A DNA stretch of 64,000 nucleotides from contig JBCNVI010000003.1 in NCBI GenBank assembly GCA_039630235.1, positions 1 through 64,000 of the forward strand, given 5' to 3'. Each line of letters opens with the position of its first letter. The first letter of the stretch is position 1. A program made the translations under genes and the position numbers. Positions 38,664 through 47,624 of the stretch are shown one piece after another. Source of the stretch: Candidatus Hydrothermales bacterium (GTDB taxonomy: Bacteria; Hydrothermota; Hydrothermia; Hydrothermales; JAJRUZ01). The notes below the pieces were generated by a model that was given only the letters and a program-made list of their open reading frames with translations, made no database searches and had not been told where the DNA came from.

Positions 38664-38984
38664 ATGTGGGCAGTAATCGAATTTAAAAACTCACAGTACT
38701 ACGTAAAAGAAGGAAAAAAAATTGATTTACCACTTCTAAAAGGCGTTAAGGAAGGGGAGGAGGTTCTTATCGACAAAGTTTTATTGCTCAAAGAAAATGG
38801 AAACCTCAGAATTGGTTATCCTTACTTACCTAACGTAAGAGTTAAAGCAAGAGTAACAAACCCACTTAAAAAACTGAAAAAAATAATAGTTTTTAAGATG
38901 AAACCTAAAAAAAATTATAGAAGAAAAAAGGGACATAGACAAAAGGTTACTGAAGCTATTATAGAAAAAATAGAAATTATTTAA
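38664..38984 (+). CDS. rplU: 50S ribosomal protein L21
   Basis: A 106-residue protein with the L21 pattern: [19 protein letters not shown] at the start, [21 protein letters not shown] in the middle, and the C-terminal [27 protein letters not shown], which binds 23S rRNA. It is the first gene of the usual L21-L27 pair, and has its own promoter and Shine-Dalgarno. Confidence 0.97.
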   Translation: MWAVIEFKNSQYYVKEGKKIDLPLLKGVKEGEEVLIDKVLLLKENGNLRIGYPYLPNVRVKARVTNPLKKLKKIIVFKMKPKKNYRRKKGHRQKVTEAIIEKIEII

Positions 38985-38997
38985 AAAAGGAGGGGAG

Positions 38998-39264
38998 ATG
39001 GCACATAAAAAAGGAATGGGATCTTCTAAAAATGGAAGGGACTCAAATGCCAAATATCTCGGTATAAAAAGATGGGAAAATATGTTTGTAAAGTGTGGCG
39101 AAGTCCTTGTTAGACAAAGAGGAACAAAGTTTTGGCCTGGTTGGAACGTAAAAAGAGGGGGAGATGACACTCTCTACGCTACAAAAGATGGATACGTAAA
39201 ATTTGAGAAAAGAAAAAATAGAGTATACGTCTCTGTCTACGAAAAAAGTGAATTACCTCATTGA
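38998..39264 (+). CDS. rpmA: 50S ribosomal protein L27
   Basis: An 88-residue protein beginning [26 protein letters not shown]27's N-terminus reaches the peptidyl-transferase centre. Here [10 protein letters not shown] replaces the commoner GSSGNGRDS. The start at Met-Ala-His-Lys means no Firmicutes-type cleaved N-terminal extension. GGAGGGG precedes the ATG. It overlaps the downstream TTG start by 4 nt. Confidence 0.97.
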   Translation: MAHKKGMGSSKNGRDSNAKYLGIKRWENMFVKCGEVLVRQRGTKFWPGWNVKRGGDDTLYATKDGYVKFEKRKNRVYVSVYEKSELPH

Positions 39265-39812
39265 GAATAACAAAGGTTTTCACAGGAAAAGGAGACGAAG
39301 GTTTCTCTTATTACTGGAAAGATAAGAAAAAAAGAAAAGACGATAAAATTTTTGACGCACTCGGAGACCTTGATGAATTAAATTCAATTTTAGGTTTCTG
39401 CTATTTTTATAGTAAAGATGATGACGTAAAAGAGGAAGTCGAAAAGATCCAAAGATTAATTTTTATTGCTTCTGCCCAGCTTATAATACCTGAGGAAGAA
39501 AAAGGCCCTGTTATTGAAGATAAAATCCTTACTGAATTGGAAGAAAAAATTGAAAAACTTAGTAAAAGTTTAGGTCCACTTAAGGAATTTATCATTCCTT
39601 CGGGAACCCTATCTTCTCTTTACTTTCATCTCGCAAGAACCGTTGCAAGAAGAGCAGAAAGGAGTGTAGCCTCTCTTTTAGACGAGCACAAGTCTGCACA
39701 GGTTGTCCTTAAATTTTTAAATAGACTCTCAGATTATCTCTTTTTACTTGGTAGGGAAGTAAATAAAAGGGAGGGGGGAATTGAAAGAAATCTACAAGCT
39801 TTTAAACCCTAA
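39261..39812 (+). CDS. PduO-type ATP:cob(I)alamin adenosyltransferase
   Basis: A 183-residue four-helix protein starting at TTG 39261. It transfers the adenosyl group of ATP to cob(I)alamin to make adenosylcobalamin. Conserved parts are [11 protein letters not shown], the [13 protein letters not shown] motif (33-45), and the C-terminal [15 protein letters not shown] and [16 protein letters not shown] helix. The family's usual G-D-x-G-x-T start is modified to GDEGFS. The next gene starts inside it by 32 nt. Presence implies B12-dependent enzymes elsewhere. Confidence 0.9.
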   Translation: MRITKVFTGKGDEGFSYYWKDKKKRKDDKIFDALGDLDELNSILGFCYFYSKDDDVKEEVEKIQRLIFIASAQLIIPEEEKGPVIEDKILTELEEKIEKLSKSLGPLKEFIIPSGTLSSLYFHLARTVARRAERSVASLLDEHKSAQVVLKFLNRLSDYLFLLGREVNKREGGIERNLQAFKP

Positions 39813-41868
39813 AAGTGTCGTCCTTATTGGTGCATCAAGAAAGGAAGGAAGTGTAGGATATGTTACCCTAAAAAATCTAATACTCGCGGGTTACAAGGGA
39901 ACTATTTACGTTGTGAATCCCACAGCTGAAAGTATTTTAGGATATAAATGTTACAAGAAAATTTCAGACTTAGAAGAAGTCCCGGATGTTGCCTGTATTT
40001 TAGTACCAGCTGCTTATGTACCTCAGGTTCTAAAGGAAAGTGCAATTAAGGGAATTAAAGTCTCAATCATAATAAGTGCCGGATTTAAAGAATCTGGACC
40101 CGAAGGTGAAAAGCTTGAAAAGGAAGTTGAAAAGATATCAAAAGAGTTTGGAATAAGAGTTTTAGGTCCAAATTGTATTGGAGTTATAAATACCGATCCC
40201 AATGTGAGATTTACTACAAATTTTGCAAGTGATATGCCAAAAGAAGGAAATATTTCCCTTATATCTCAAAGTGGTGCTATCTGTGTATCTATTCTTGATT
40301 TTGCAAAATCAAGAGGAATCGGTTTTTCAAAAGTCATCAGCATGGGCAACCGTGTTGATATAGACGAAGTTGAACTCCTTGAATACCTTGGTGAAGATGA
40401 AAAAACAAAAGTAATCTTAATGTATATAGAGGAACTAAAAAGGGGAAGAGAATTTATCGAAGTTGCAAAGAATGTCTCGAAAAAGAAACCAATTTTGGCT
40501 CTAAAGGCAGGAGTAAGTCCTGAGGGTGCAAGAGCCGTTTCTTCTCATACTGGATCACTTGCAGGTGAACCAGTTGTCTATAGGGCTGTTTTTAGACAAG
40601 CAGGAGTCATAGAAGTTCAATCACCTTTAGAACTTTTTGAGTATGCCTCACTTCTTGCTTCTCAACCTTATCCAAAAGGTAACAGAGTCGGAATAATTAC
40701 TAACGCAGGTGGTCCAGGAATTGTTGCAACTGACTCTTTGATTGAAAGCGGTTTAGTAGTGAATGAACTCTCAGATTCTACTAAAAACAATATAAGACCA
40801 TTTGTTTCACCTCATGCATCTTTAAAAAATCCCGTTGATCTTTTAGCTGAGGCTGATGCGGAAAAATTTGAAGTTGCTATTAAGGCCCTTTATAACGACA
40901 AAAATATTGATGCGATTTACTTTCTGATGGCACCTCAAAGAATGATAGATATAGAAAAAGTAGCAGAGGTAATTTCAAAGTATGCAAACAAAAAAGAAAA
41001 AACTTTTGTTACTGTTTTAATGGGAGTTGTTGATGTTGAAAAGGGAGCTGAGGTCTTAAGAAAAGAGGGTGTCCCCTTCTATAGATTTCCAGATGTGGCT
41101 GCAAAGTCTCTCTCTATTATGCTAAGATATTCAAATTTCATAAAAAAAAGAAAAGAAACTTATAAAGATTTTAGTTTTCCTTCAAATTTAAAAGATTTTC
41201 TAAAGCCAGAAACAGATACAGGTTTTATTGATCTTGACATATGTTTTAAAGTTCTTGAAGAAGCAGGTTTTAATGTAGTTCCATGGTTTAAAGTAGAAAG
41301 TGAGGATGACCTCTTGGAGGGCGCAAAAAAGTTAGGTTTTCCCCTTGTCCTAAAAATAGCATCTGGAGAAGTTGTTCATAAGATGGATGCTGGAGGGGTT
41401 ATACTTAATATTGAAGATGAGGAAAATCTCTTTAAGGCCTATGAAAGTCTAAAAAGTAGATTTAAGAGAAAAATCAAAAAATTTAAAAAGGCAGTTTTAC
41501 AAAAAATGGTCAAAGAAAGTCACAAAGAGATAATAATAGGACTAAAGAAAGATGATAGGTTTGGTTATCTTTTACTTTTTGGTTTAGGTGGTATTTTTGT
41601 AGAAATCTTTAAGGATGTTACTTTTAGGTTAGTTCCTGTTTCAGTTGAAGAAACTGAGGAAATGTTGAGGGAGATCAAATTTTATCCTCTTCTTAAAGGT
41701 TTTAGAGGTGAAAAAGAGTCAGATCTTGAGAAAATAAAGGAGTTTATTTTAAGAGTTTCTTCTTTTGCAGAATTTATGGGAGAAATTAAAGAAATGGATT
41801 TAAATCCTATTTTTGTTTTTGAAAAGGGAAAGGGTGCACTTATTGCGGATGCGAGGATAAGAGTTTGA
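39781..41868 (+). CDS. ADP-forming acetate/acyl-CoA synthetase, fused alpha-beta form
   Basis: A 695-residue protein. The alpha part has a CoA-binding Rossmann domain (SVVLIGASRKEGSVGYVTLKN), GPNCIGVINT, LISQSGAICVSILDFA and the phospho-His loop SSHTGSLAG (His256). The beta part is an ATP-grasp domain (FKVLEEAGFNVVP; GFPLVLKIASGEVVHKMDAGGVIL; LLFGLGGIFVEIFKDVTFRLVP). These enzymes make ATP from acyl-CoA plus ADP and phosphate in peptide or sugar fermentation, common in archaea and some anaerobic bacteria. TTG 39781 follows a GGGAGGGGGG stretch. It could also be an acyltransferase-free Pat-like regulator, but that is less likely. Confidence 0.88.
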   Translation: MKEIYKLLNPKSVVLIGASRKEGSVGYVTLKNLILAGYKGTIYVVNPTAESILGYKCYKKISDLEEVPDVACILVPAAYVPQVLKESAIKGIKVSIIISAGFKESGPEGEKLEKEVEKISKEFGIRVLGPNCIGVINTDPNVRFTTNFASDMPKEGNISLISQSGAICVSILDFAKSRGIGFSKVISMGNRVDIDEVELLEYLGEDEKTKVILMYIEELKRGREFIEVAKNVSKKKPILALKAGVSPEGARAVSSHTGSLAGEPVVYRAVFRQAGVIEVQSPLELFEYASLLASQPYPKGNRVGIITNAGGPGIVATDSLIESGLVVNELSDSTKNNIRPFVSPHASLKNPVDLLAEADAEKFEVAIKALYNDKNIDAIYFLMAPQRMIDIEKVAEVISKYANKKEKTFVTVLMGVVDVEKGAEVLRKEGVPFYRFPDVAAKSLSIMLRYSNFIKKRKETYKDFSFPSNLKDFLKPETDTGFIDLDICFKVLEEAGFNVVPWFKVESEDDLLEGAKKLGFPLVLKIASGEVVHKMDAGGVILNIEDEENLFKAYESLKSRFKRKIKKFKKAVLQKMVKESHKEIIIGLKKDDRFGYLLLFGLGGIFVEIFKDVTFRLVPVSVEETEEMLREIKFYPLLKGFRGEKESDLEKIKEFILRVSSFAEFMGEIKEMDLNPIFVFEKGKGALIADARIRV

Positions 41869-41901
41869 CTTTATGTAATTTTAGAAAGTATATCTTATAA
41901 T
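41865..41901 (+). promoter_or_regulatory. Promoter region before tRNA-His
   Basis: TTGACT (41865-41870) with TATATC (41889-41894) at 18 bp; a consensus TATAAT also lies at 41896-41901. It overlaps the stop of the acyl-CoA synthetase gene. It could drive both tRNAs and the succinate dehydrogenase operon. Confidence 0.45.
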
Positions 41902-41929
41902 AAAAAATAGGGTCTGGGGAAGGGAGGTG

Positions 41930-42004
41930 GTGGGCGTAGCTCAAGTTGGTTAGAGCACTGGACTGTGGCTCCAGAGGTTGGGGGTTCGAGTCCCCTCGCC
42001 CACC
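41930..42004 (+). tRNA. tRNA-His (GTG anticodon)
   Basis: The acceptor stem GTGGGCG/CGCCCAC, anticodon arm CTGGA-CTGTGGC-TCCAG with anticodon GTG, and T-arm GGGGG-TTCGAGT-CCCCT all fold. A G at -1 (41929) can pair with discriminator C (42004), the identity feature of tRNA-His. CCA is not encoded. Confidence 0.95.
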
Positions 42005-42016
42005 CCTTTTTAAAAT

Positions 42017-42092
42017 GCCCCCGTAGCTCAATTGGATAAAGAGCGCCTGGCTTCGGACCAGGAGGTTGCGGGTTCAAGTCCCGCTGGGGGCC
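42017..42092 (+). tRNA. tRNA-Arg (TCG anticodon)
   Basis: The acceptor stem GCCCCCG/TGGGGGC includes one G-T pair. Anticodon arm CCTGG-CTTCGGA-CCAGG gives anticodon TCG, which reads CGN arginine codons. T-arm GCGGG-TTCAAGT-CCCGC is perfect. It lies 12 nt after tRNA-His and 18 nt before the sdhA start codon. CCA is not encoded in full. Confidence 0.95.
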
Positions 42093-42110
42093 CATAAATA
42101 AAATTTTAAA

Positions 42111-43832
42111 ATGCAAGTTTACTATTACGATCTTATTATCATCGGATCTGGACTTGCCGGTCTAAGAGCAGCTCTTGAGGCATTGAGAAAATCAGACGAT
42201 AAAGTAAAAGTAGCCCTAATTTCAAAGGTTCACCTTATGAGATCTCATAGCGTATGCGCCGAAGGAGGAACAGGAGCCGCTCTTAACTACGCAGACGGAG
42301 ATTCAACATTGCTTCATGCCTGGGACACTGTAAAAGGCTCTGATTTTCTCGCTGACCAAGACGTCGTATTTAGATTCGTTGAAAAAATTATTGAAGAGAT
42401 ATATTTACTTGAACATTGGGGCATTCCATGGTCAAGAAAAAAAGACGGAAGAATTGATCAAAGACCATTTGGAGGCCACTCCTATCCAAGAGCTGTGTTT
42501 GCAGAAGATAAAACTGGATTTTTTGAGATGCATACACTTTATAACAGGTTACAAAAATATAATAATTGGGATAGGTTCGATGAATTTTTTGTTACTAAAC
42601 TTTTAATAAAAGATAAAAGATTCCACGGATGCGTAGCCTATGACATGAAAGGTGGAGAAATGGTAGTATTTTATGGAAAAACTGGTATAATAGCGACAGG
42701 AGGCGCAGGAAGAATATACTCCTTTACAACTTTCTCCCACACAGTAACTGGTGATGGACAAGCTCTTGCTTTCAGAGAAGGAATACCACTTAAGGACATG
42801 GAATTTATGCAATTTCACCCAACTGGTCTTGTTCCCTCCGGAATTCTCATTACAGAGGGAGCAAGAGGTGAAGGAGGTCACTTGAAAAATAATAAAGGAG
42901 AAAGATTTATGGAAAGGTATGCCCCAAAAATGATGGAACTTGCACCTAGAGACATTGTTTCAAGAGCAATGATGAGCGAAATTAGAGAAGGTAGGGGCTT
43001 TGAAAGATCTGATGGATTAAATTACTTACATCTTGATCTTACCCACCTTGGTAGGGAGAAGATTTTAGAAAGATTACCTCTTGTTAGAGAAGTAGGGATT
43101 AAATATTTAGGTTTAGATATAATAGATAAACCGCTACCTGTGAGACCTGTTCAACATTATAGTATGGGTGGTATACATTGTGACATTGACGGTAAGGTTC
43201 ACGGTATAGATAATATGTGGGCTGCTGGTGAAGTTGCTTGTACTTCACTTCATGGAGCAAATAGGTTAGGTACTAATTCAACAGCCGAGTGCCTTGTCTG
43301 GGGTGCAATTACTGCTCAAAAAGCTCTTGAATTTTTAAAATCAGATGGAGGAGAACCGAAAAAAGTGGATGAAGTTGTAAAAGATGAGGTTGATAGAGTA
43401 TTTAATAGATTGTTAAATAAAAACGGTAAAGAAAACTTATACGAGATAAGAAGAGAATTGAGGAGAACCATGGATTCAAATGTGGGGGTTTTCAGGGAGA
43501 AAAGGGGACTTGAGGAAGCCATTAAGAAAATTAAAGAGCTAAAGGAAAGATTTAAAGATATAAAAATTCACGATAAAAGTAAGATATATAATACTGAGCT
43601 TATTAATGCATTAGAACTTGAAAATATGCTAGATGTTTCAGAGGTAGTAGCAATTTCAGCTTTGAAAAGAGAGGAGTCAAGGGGAGCACATGCAAGACTT
43701 GATTTTCCAGAGAGAAACGATAAGGATTTTTTAAAACATACGCTAGCTTTTAGAGATGAAAAAGGTGAGGTAAGAATTGAGTATATTCCAGTAACAATCA
43801 CTTACTGGAAACCAGAAGAAAGAAAATATTAA
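42111..43832 (+). CDS. sdhA: Succinate dehydrogenase / fumarate reductase flavoprotein subunit
   Basis: A 573-residue flavoprotein. FAD binding: [16 protein letters not shown] at the start. Covalent FAD is expected on His46 in [11 protein letters not shown]. Active-site stretches are [38 protein letters not shown] and [33 protein letters not shown] and the C-terminal [16 protein letters not shown] are typical. It oxidises succinate or reduces fumarate with the three following subunits. The start follows tRNA-Arg by only 18 nt. Confidence 0.95.
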   Translation: MQVYYYDLIIIGSGLAGLRAALEALRKSDDKVKVALISKVHLMRSHSVCAEGGTGAALNYADGDSTLLHAWDTVKGSDFLADQDVVFRFVEKIIEEIYLLEHWGIPWSRKKDGRIDQRPFGGHSYPRAVFAEDKTGFFEMHTLYNRLQKYNNWDRFDEFFVTKLLIKDKRFHGCVAYDMKGGEMVVFYGKTGIIATGGAGRIYSFTTFSHTVTGDGQALAFREGIPLKDMEFMQFHPTGLVPSGILITEGARGEGGHLKNNKGERFMERYAPKMMELAPRDIVSRAMMSEIREGRGFERSDGLNYLHLDLTHLGREKILERLPLVREVGIKYLGLDIIDKPLPVRPVQHYSMGGIHCDIDGKVHGIDNMWAAGEVACTSLHGANRLGTNSTAECLVWGAITAQKALEFLKSDGGEPKKVDEVVKDEVDRVFNRLLNKNGKENLYEIRRELRRTMDSNVGVFREKRGLEEAIKKIKELKERFKDIKIHDKSKIYNTELINALELENMLDVSEVVAISALKREESRGAHARLDFPERNDKDFLKHTLAFRDEKGEVRIEYIPVTITYWKPEERKY

Positions 43833-43845
43833 TTGGGGGGTAATT

Positions 43846-44298
43846 ATGATGAAAAAAAACTATAAAGGAATGAAATCTTGGTTTTTTCCAGGTTTTAAGG
43901 TAAATATTGAAAGATGGCTTTTTTCTTTCCATAGATTAACTGGAATTATACTTGTTTTTTATCTATGTCTCCATATTATAGTCGTGGGATCAAGAGCCTA
44001 TGGCAAAGATGCTTGGATAAGAACGATGAAAATTGTAGGAGTAATGGGCGAGGGTTTCTATCGCAACCTTGTTCATTTTTTTGAATATTTACTTGTTCTT
44101 GCCGTTGGTTTTCACGCGCTAAATGGGTTAAGACTACTTATAACAGAGTTTGGATTTTTACTTGGAAAACCGAGAAGGCCTGAGTATCCCTATGTTGCTC
44201 TCTCCTTGAAAGGCCCCCGAGCCTTTCTCTATTTTTTAATGATTTGTTTTTTTGTGTATCTGATATTAGGATTTAAAGAGTTTTTTATTTTTAAGTAG
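43846..44298 (+). CDS. sdhC: Succinate dehydrogenase cytochrome b-type membrane subunit (SdhC-like)
   Basis: A 150-residue protein with three membrane helices. RWLFSFHRLTGIILVFYLCLHIIVVGS carries the conserved S-x-x-H-R-x-T-G motif and haem-ligand histidines. FFEYLLVLAVGFHALNGLRLLI has another candidate ligand. The next gene is a second small anchor, so this is a four-subunit complex. GGGGGG precedes the tandem ATG start. Confidence 0.88.
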   Translation: MMKKNYKGMKSWFFPGFKVNIERWLFSFHRLTGIILVFYLCLHIIVVGSRAYGKDAWIRTMKIVGVMGEGFYRNLVHFFEYLLVLAVGFHALNGLRLLITEFGFLLGKPRRPEYPYVALSLKGPRAFLYFLMICFFVYLILGFKEFFIFK

Positions 44299-44307
44299 GG
44301 GGTTAAA

Positions 44308-44667
44308 ATGAGGGAGAAATATTGGGTCCTTCACTATTTATCAGGGGCTTTCCTCTTTTTTTTGCTTTTAAGTCACATATTAATTATGCACTTTTATAAA
44401 ATTTTAGAGAGATTGGGATTTTACCAGAATCCTCTTGATTGGGAAAAAGTAGTAGAAAGGGCTAGTAATGTGACACTTACTTTTATTTATATTCTTTTTT
44501 TGATGTTTGCCCTTTTTCATGGATTTTACGGTTTAAAAAATATACTTTCAGAAACAGGTTTTGGAAAAAAATATAAAAAACACATTGTTATATTTCTTTG
44601 GTTTTTAGGTTTAATTTTGTTCTTTTATGGAACTTTTACAACAGTTAAGGCAGGAGGAATAAGGTGA
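44308..44667 (+). CDS. sdhD: Succinate dehydrogenase second membrane anchor (SdhD-like)
   Basis: A 119-residue, three-helix protein with LHYLSGAFLFFLLLSHILIMHF and FMLFALFHGFYGLKNIL, where histidines align with haem/quinone-binding sites of SdhD. Sequence alone would be weak; its place between sdhC and sdhB makes the assignment. It overlaps sdhB by 4 nt. Confidence 0.8.
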   Translation: MREKYWVLHYLSGAFLFFLLLSHILIMHFYKILERLGFYQNPLDWEKVVERASNVTLTFIYILFLMFALFHGFYGLKNILSETGFGKKYKKHIVIFLWFLGLILFFYGTFTTVKAGGIR

Positions 44668-45476
44668 AAATCAAGGTAGCTATTAAAAGGTACGTTCCCG
44701 AAATTAATAAAGAAGGTTTTGAAATTTTTGAAATAGATTATGAGGAGGGAATGACTGTTCTTGATGCTCTTCTTAAAATTAAAGAAAATTTTGATTCAAC
44801 ACTTGCATTTCGCTACTCCTGTAGGATGGGTATATGCGGATCCTGTGGCATGATTATAAACGATAAGCCTGATCTTGCATGCCATACACAAGTTAAAGAG
44901 GTGGCTAAAAAGGGTGTTATAAAAGTTGAACCAATCCCAAATTTATTATTAATTAAAGATCTTGTCCCTGATTTCACCAGTATCTTTGAAAATTATAAAA
45001 AAATTAAGCCTTATTTAATAAGAAAGGATGAAAAAGAACAAGAAAATCCAACAAGAGAATACACTCAAACTCCGGATGAGCTTTTAGAATACTTACAGTT
45101 TAGTTACTGTATACAATGCGGTCTTTGTATATCCTCCTGTCCTGTATCTTCCTCTGATGAGTTTTTCTTTCAACCCCTTGTTTTGGCACAAGCTTATAGG
45201 TTTTCAGCAGACAAAAGGGATGAAGGAGTTTTGGAGAGGTTAAATGCTGTAACTAAAGATCACGGAGTTTTTAACTGTCATTTTGCCGGTGGGTGCTCAA
45301 TGGCATGTCCTAAGGGTGTTGATCCTGCTTTAGCAATTCAAATGCTCAAGAGACTTGTTCTTAAGAAATCTCTTGGGCTTTTAAAAGAGAGAAAAGGTAG
45401 AGAAGTTGTCCCACCGTATCCAGAGGGGCCTAACAGGGACAAGATTCCAAAAGCTCCCCCGAAAACTGTAGAGTAA
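44664..45476 (+). CDS. sdhB: Succinate dehydrogenase / fumarate reductase iron-sulfur subunit
   Basis: A 270-residue protein from GTG 44664. The plant-type [2Fe-2S] site is CRMGICGSCG with the later ACHT. The [4Fe-4S] site is CIQCGLCISSCP, and the [3Fe-4S] site is CHFAGGCSMACPKGVDP. It carries electrons between the flavoprotein and the membrane anchors. The C-terminus has a proline-rich tail (VPPYPEGPNRDKIPKAPPK), longer than in E. coli SdhB. Confidence 0.95.
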   Translation: MKIKVAIKRYVPEINKEGFEIFEIDYEEGMTVLDALLKIKENFDSTLAFRYSCRMGICGSCGMIINDKPDLACHTQVKEVAKKGVIKVEPIPNLLLIKDLVPDFTSIFENYKKIKPYLIRKDEKEQENPTREYTQTPDELLEYLQFSYCIQCGLCISSCPVSSSDEFFFQPLVLAQAYRFSADKRDEGVLERLNAVTKDHGVFNCHFAGGCSMACPKGVDPALAIQMLKRLVLKKSLGLLKERKGREVVPPYPEGPNRDKIPKAPPKTVE

Positions 45477-45484
45477 GAGGTTCT

Positions 45485-46195
45485 ATGCTTTTACTTTTCC
45501 TATTTAGTCTTGCCTTTTCTGAGGGAGAAGAACTTGTATTTCATGTTTTCTATGGTTTTATGGGTGCAGGTATTGCCTATTTGAGAGTTTTAAGGCAGGA
45601 TTCCCTATATCATTTTCAAGCTCAAGGTCATACCAACAAATTTTTTTCTCTTATTTTTTATGTAAACGATAGAATAGATACTTATACTGATAAAAATTTT
45701 TTACCCATAAGACAAGAGAAAGACTTACATGAAGGAACATGGAAGAAAAAAATGTGGTATAAGTTTGATTATGACAGTTTAAAAGTTTACGATTCGGATG
45801 GTAAAATAAGTAAACTTGAGAAAGGAGCATTTGATGTTTTATCAATTTTTTATAAATTAAGAAACGAAGAATTTAAAGTAGGGGATACATTAGATCTTTT
45901 ACTTTTTGCGGACAGAAAAATTTATAAAATTTATGCCTTAGTTGAGAAAAAGGATACACTTAATACTTCACTTGGAAAGAGAGAAGCTTATAAAGTAGTT
46001 CTGATAATGGAAAAATCTGGTGAATATAGGGGAAAATCTGGTTTGGAAGCAATTTTTGGTGGAAAGGGAGGTTTAGAGATCTGGGTCTCTAATGACGAGA
46101 AAAAGGTACCACTTTACATTTCTACAAAAGTTTGGTTTGGTTCTATAAGAGCAATCTTAAAAGAAATGAGGAACAGGAAAAGAAATGATAATTAA
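45485..46195 (+). CDS. Secreted DUF3108 domain protein
   Basis: A 236-residue protein with signal peptide MLLLFLFSLAFS. The mature part starts GEELVFHVFYGFMGAGIA, the DUF3108 pattern of beta-strands, with YVNDRIDTYTD, LPIRQEKDLHEG, FDVLSIFYKLR and GLEIWVSNDEKKVPLYI. These are periplasmic or outer-membrane-associated proteins of unknown role, related to lipoprotein-carrier-like folds. Its end overlaps speE by 11 nt. Confidence 0.82.
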   Translation: MLLLFLFSLAFSEGEELVFHVFYGFMGAGIAYLRVLRQDSLYHFQAQGHTNKFFSLIFYVNDRIDTYTDKNFLPIRQEKDLHEGTWKKKMWYKFDYDSLKVYDSDGKISKLEKGAFDVLSIFYKLRNEEFKVGDTLDLLLFADRKIYKIYALVEKKDTLNTSLGKREAYKVVLIMEKSGEYRGKSGLEAIFGGKGGLEIWVSNDEKKVPLYISTKVWFGSIRAILKEMRNRKRNDN

Positions 46196-47105
46196 TGAAT
46201 TTTACGTTGAATCCTTTTTAAATAAGATCCTATTTTACTATAAAATAGACGAGATTTTATACACAGGATTTACTAAATACCAAAAAGTTGATATTGTAAG
46301 GCTTGCAATTTTTGGAAAAACTGTTTTTCTTGATGAAAAGATTCAAAGCTCAGAGTGTGACGAGTTTATATTTCATGAAGCCCTTGTGCATCCTGCCCTG
46401 TTTTTACATAATAATCCTGAGTATGTGTATTTGGCGGGTGGAGGAGAGGGTGCAACTTTGAGAGAAATCTTAAAACATGAGGGGGTTAAAAAAGTTAGAA
46501 TGTGTGACCTAGATGAAGAGTTCGTAAACCTCTCTAAAATTTATCTTCCTGAGTGGCATAAAAACTCCTTTTACGATAGTAGAGTAGAGCTTATTTTCTG
46601 TGATGCAAGAAAGGATGTTGAAGCACTTGGAGATGATACAATCGATGTTTACATTTCTGATCTTACTGAACCAATTGAAGGTGGTCCATCGACACTTTTA
46701 TTCACTAAGGAGTTCTTTGAGATTTTGTATCGTAAACTGAGAGAAGGAGGAATATGTGCTTTTCAAGCTGGATCTACCGTCATTTATTATAATAGCTTTA
46801 TCATTTCTCTTTTTAAAACCTTAAAAACTATTTTCCCCTCTGTTTTTGTTTACGAGGTCTTTGTTCCCTCATTTAATATGTCTTGGGGATTTGTTATTTC
46901 CTTAAAAGAAATTTTAAATATGGAGGAAATTTTCAAAAGATTTGACAAAAGGAGAGAAGATAAGGTTTTTAAGACGTGTAGGTTCTTAAATTCTGAATAT
47001 ATTAAAAAAATTTTTAGTTTACCTAGTTATTTGGAATCTTCTTTGAGAGAAAGTGGTAGAATTATAACAGATAAAGACCCATTTATTTGGGAGAAAAGTG
47101 TTTAA
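46185..47105 (+). CDS. speE: Spermidine synthase-like aminopropyltransferase (Thermus SpeE type)
   Basis: A 306-residue aminopropyltransferase using decarboxylated SAM. Motifs are LDEKIQSSECDEFIFHEALVHPA, the cofactor loop GGGEGATLREILKH (Glu where E. coli has Asp), DLDEEFVNLSKIYLPEWHKNSF, and YISDLTEPIEGGPSTLLFTKEF. This pattern closely resembles Thermus SpeE, which acts on agmatine to give N1-aminopropylagmatine. The adjacent arginine decarboxylase makes agmatine, so the same route is likely (inference). It overlaps pdaD by 8 nt. Confidence 0.9.
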   Translation: MIINEFYVESFLNKILFYYKIDEILYTGFTKYQKVDIVRLAIFGKTVFLDEKIQSSECDEFIFHEALVHPALFLHNNPEYVYLAGGGEGATLREILKHEGVKKVRMCDLDEEFVNLSKIYLPEWHKNSFYDSRVELIFCDARKDVEALGDDTIDVYISDLTEPIEGGPSTLLFTKEFFEILYRKLREGGICAFQAGSTVIYYNSFIISLFKTLKTIFPSVFVYEVFVPSFNMSWGFVISLKEILNMEEIFKRFDKRREDKVFKTCRFLNSEYIKKIFSLPSYLESSLRESGRIITDKDPFIWEKSV

Positions 47106-47550
47106 GTATTACTTTTTAACGAAGGGGTACGGGGTTGGTGATAAGAAACTTTTATCATTTGATAGGGCTTTAATAAGTGCTAAAATAGGCAATTTTAATC
47201 TTGTTAAAGTTTCAAGCATATTACCACCTGGAGTTAAAAGGTCAAGAAAAATACATTTACCTTTTTCTTCAATCCTTCATATTGCTTATGGATATTTAAT
47301 TTCCGATAAAAAAGGAGAAACTATTTCAGCTGTATGTGGTGTAGCTATTCCTCAGAAAGAAGAGGAAATAGGTTTAATAATGGAGTGGAGTTCTTACGGA
47401 GAAAAATTTAAGGGTATAGAGGAGGTAAAAAGTATGCTTGAAAAATCGATGTCAGATAGAAATATAAAAATAAAAAAAATTGAGATTGTTTCAATTGAAA
47501 AAAAAGTAAAGGAGTATACGTGTGTTTTTGCTGGTTGCGCAATATTTTAA
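47098..47550 (+). CDS. pdaD: Pyruvoyl-dependent arginine decarboxylase
   Basis: A 150-residue proenzyme from GTG 47098. It self-cleaves between Ser39 and Ser40 in NLVKVSSILPPG, turning Ser40 into the pyruvoyl cofactor that decarboxylates arginine to agmatine. The conserved small-chain TKGYGVGDKKLLSFDRAL, and later HIAYGYLIS, the Glu in GLIMEWS and a C-terminal CVFAGCAIF, match archaeal and chlamydial PvlArgDC. It lies between speE and metK. Confidence 0.95.
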   Translation: MFKYYFLTKGYGVGDKKLLSFDRALISAKIGNFNLVKVSSILPPGVKRSRKIHLPFSSILHIAYGYLISDKKGETISAVCGVAIPQKEEEIGLIMEWSSYGEKFKGIEEVKSMLEKSMSDRNIKIKKIEIVSIEKKVKEYTCVFAGCAIF

Positions 47551-47560
47551 TTAGATTAGT

Positions 47561-47566
47561 TATAAT
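47561..47566 (+). promoter_or_regulatory. -10 box for metK leader
   Basis: Consensus TATAAT lies just after the pdaD stop. The best -35 is TTGCGC with a 20-bp spacer, which is poor. Transcription would begin close to ATG 47571. Confidence 0.35.
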
Positions 47567-47570
47567 AAAA

Positions 47571-47624
47571 ATGTTTAATAAAGGGTTCAAATTCCCTTTA
47601 AAAAGAATGGAGTTAGTAAGTTGA
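47571..47624 (+). CDS. Possible leader peptide (17 aa) overlapping metK start
   Basis: ATG 47571 opens an 18-codon frame ([17 protein letters not shown], stop). Its TGA overlaps the metK TTG start by two bases. metK has no good Shine-Dalgarno of its own, so termination of the short frame could deliver ribosomes to TTG 47621. No conservation can be tested here. Confidence 0.3.
   Translation: MFNKGFKFPLKRMELVS
47583..47596 (+). other. T-arm-like hairpin in metK leader
   Basis: GGG-TTCAAATT-CCC extends to a perfect 6-bp stem, AAAGGG (47580-47585) with CCCTTT (47594-47599). The loop starts with the T-loop bases TTCAAAT. It sits between the -10 box and metK, inside the short leader frame. Confidence 0.45.

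Noticed and set aside
47551-47620. SAM riboswitch before metK
   Set aside because: The gap is only 70 nt and holds a simple hairpin; there is no room for a SAM-I type aptamer plus expression platform and no matching core motifs.
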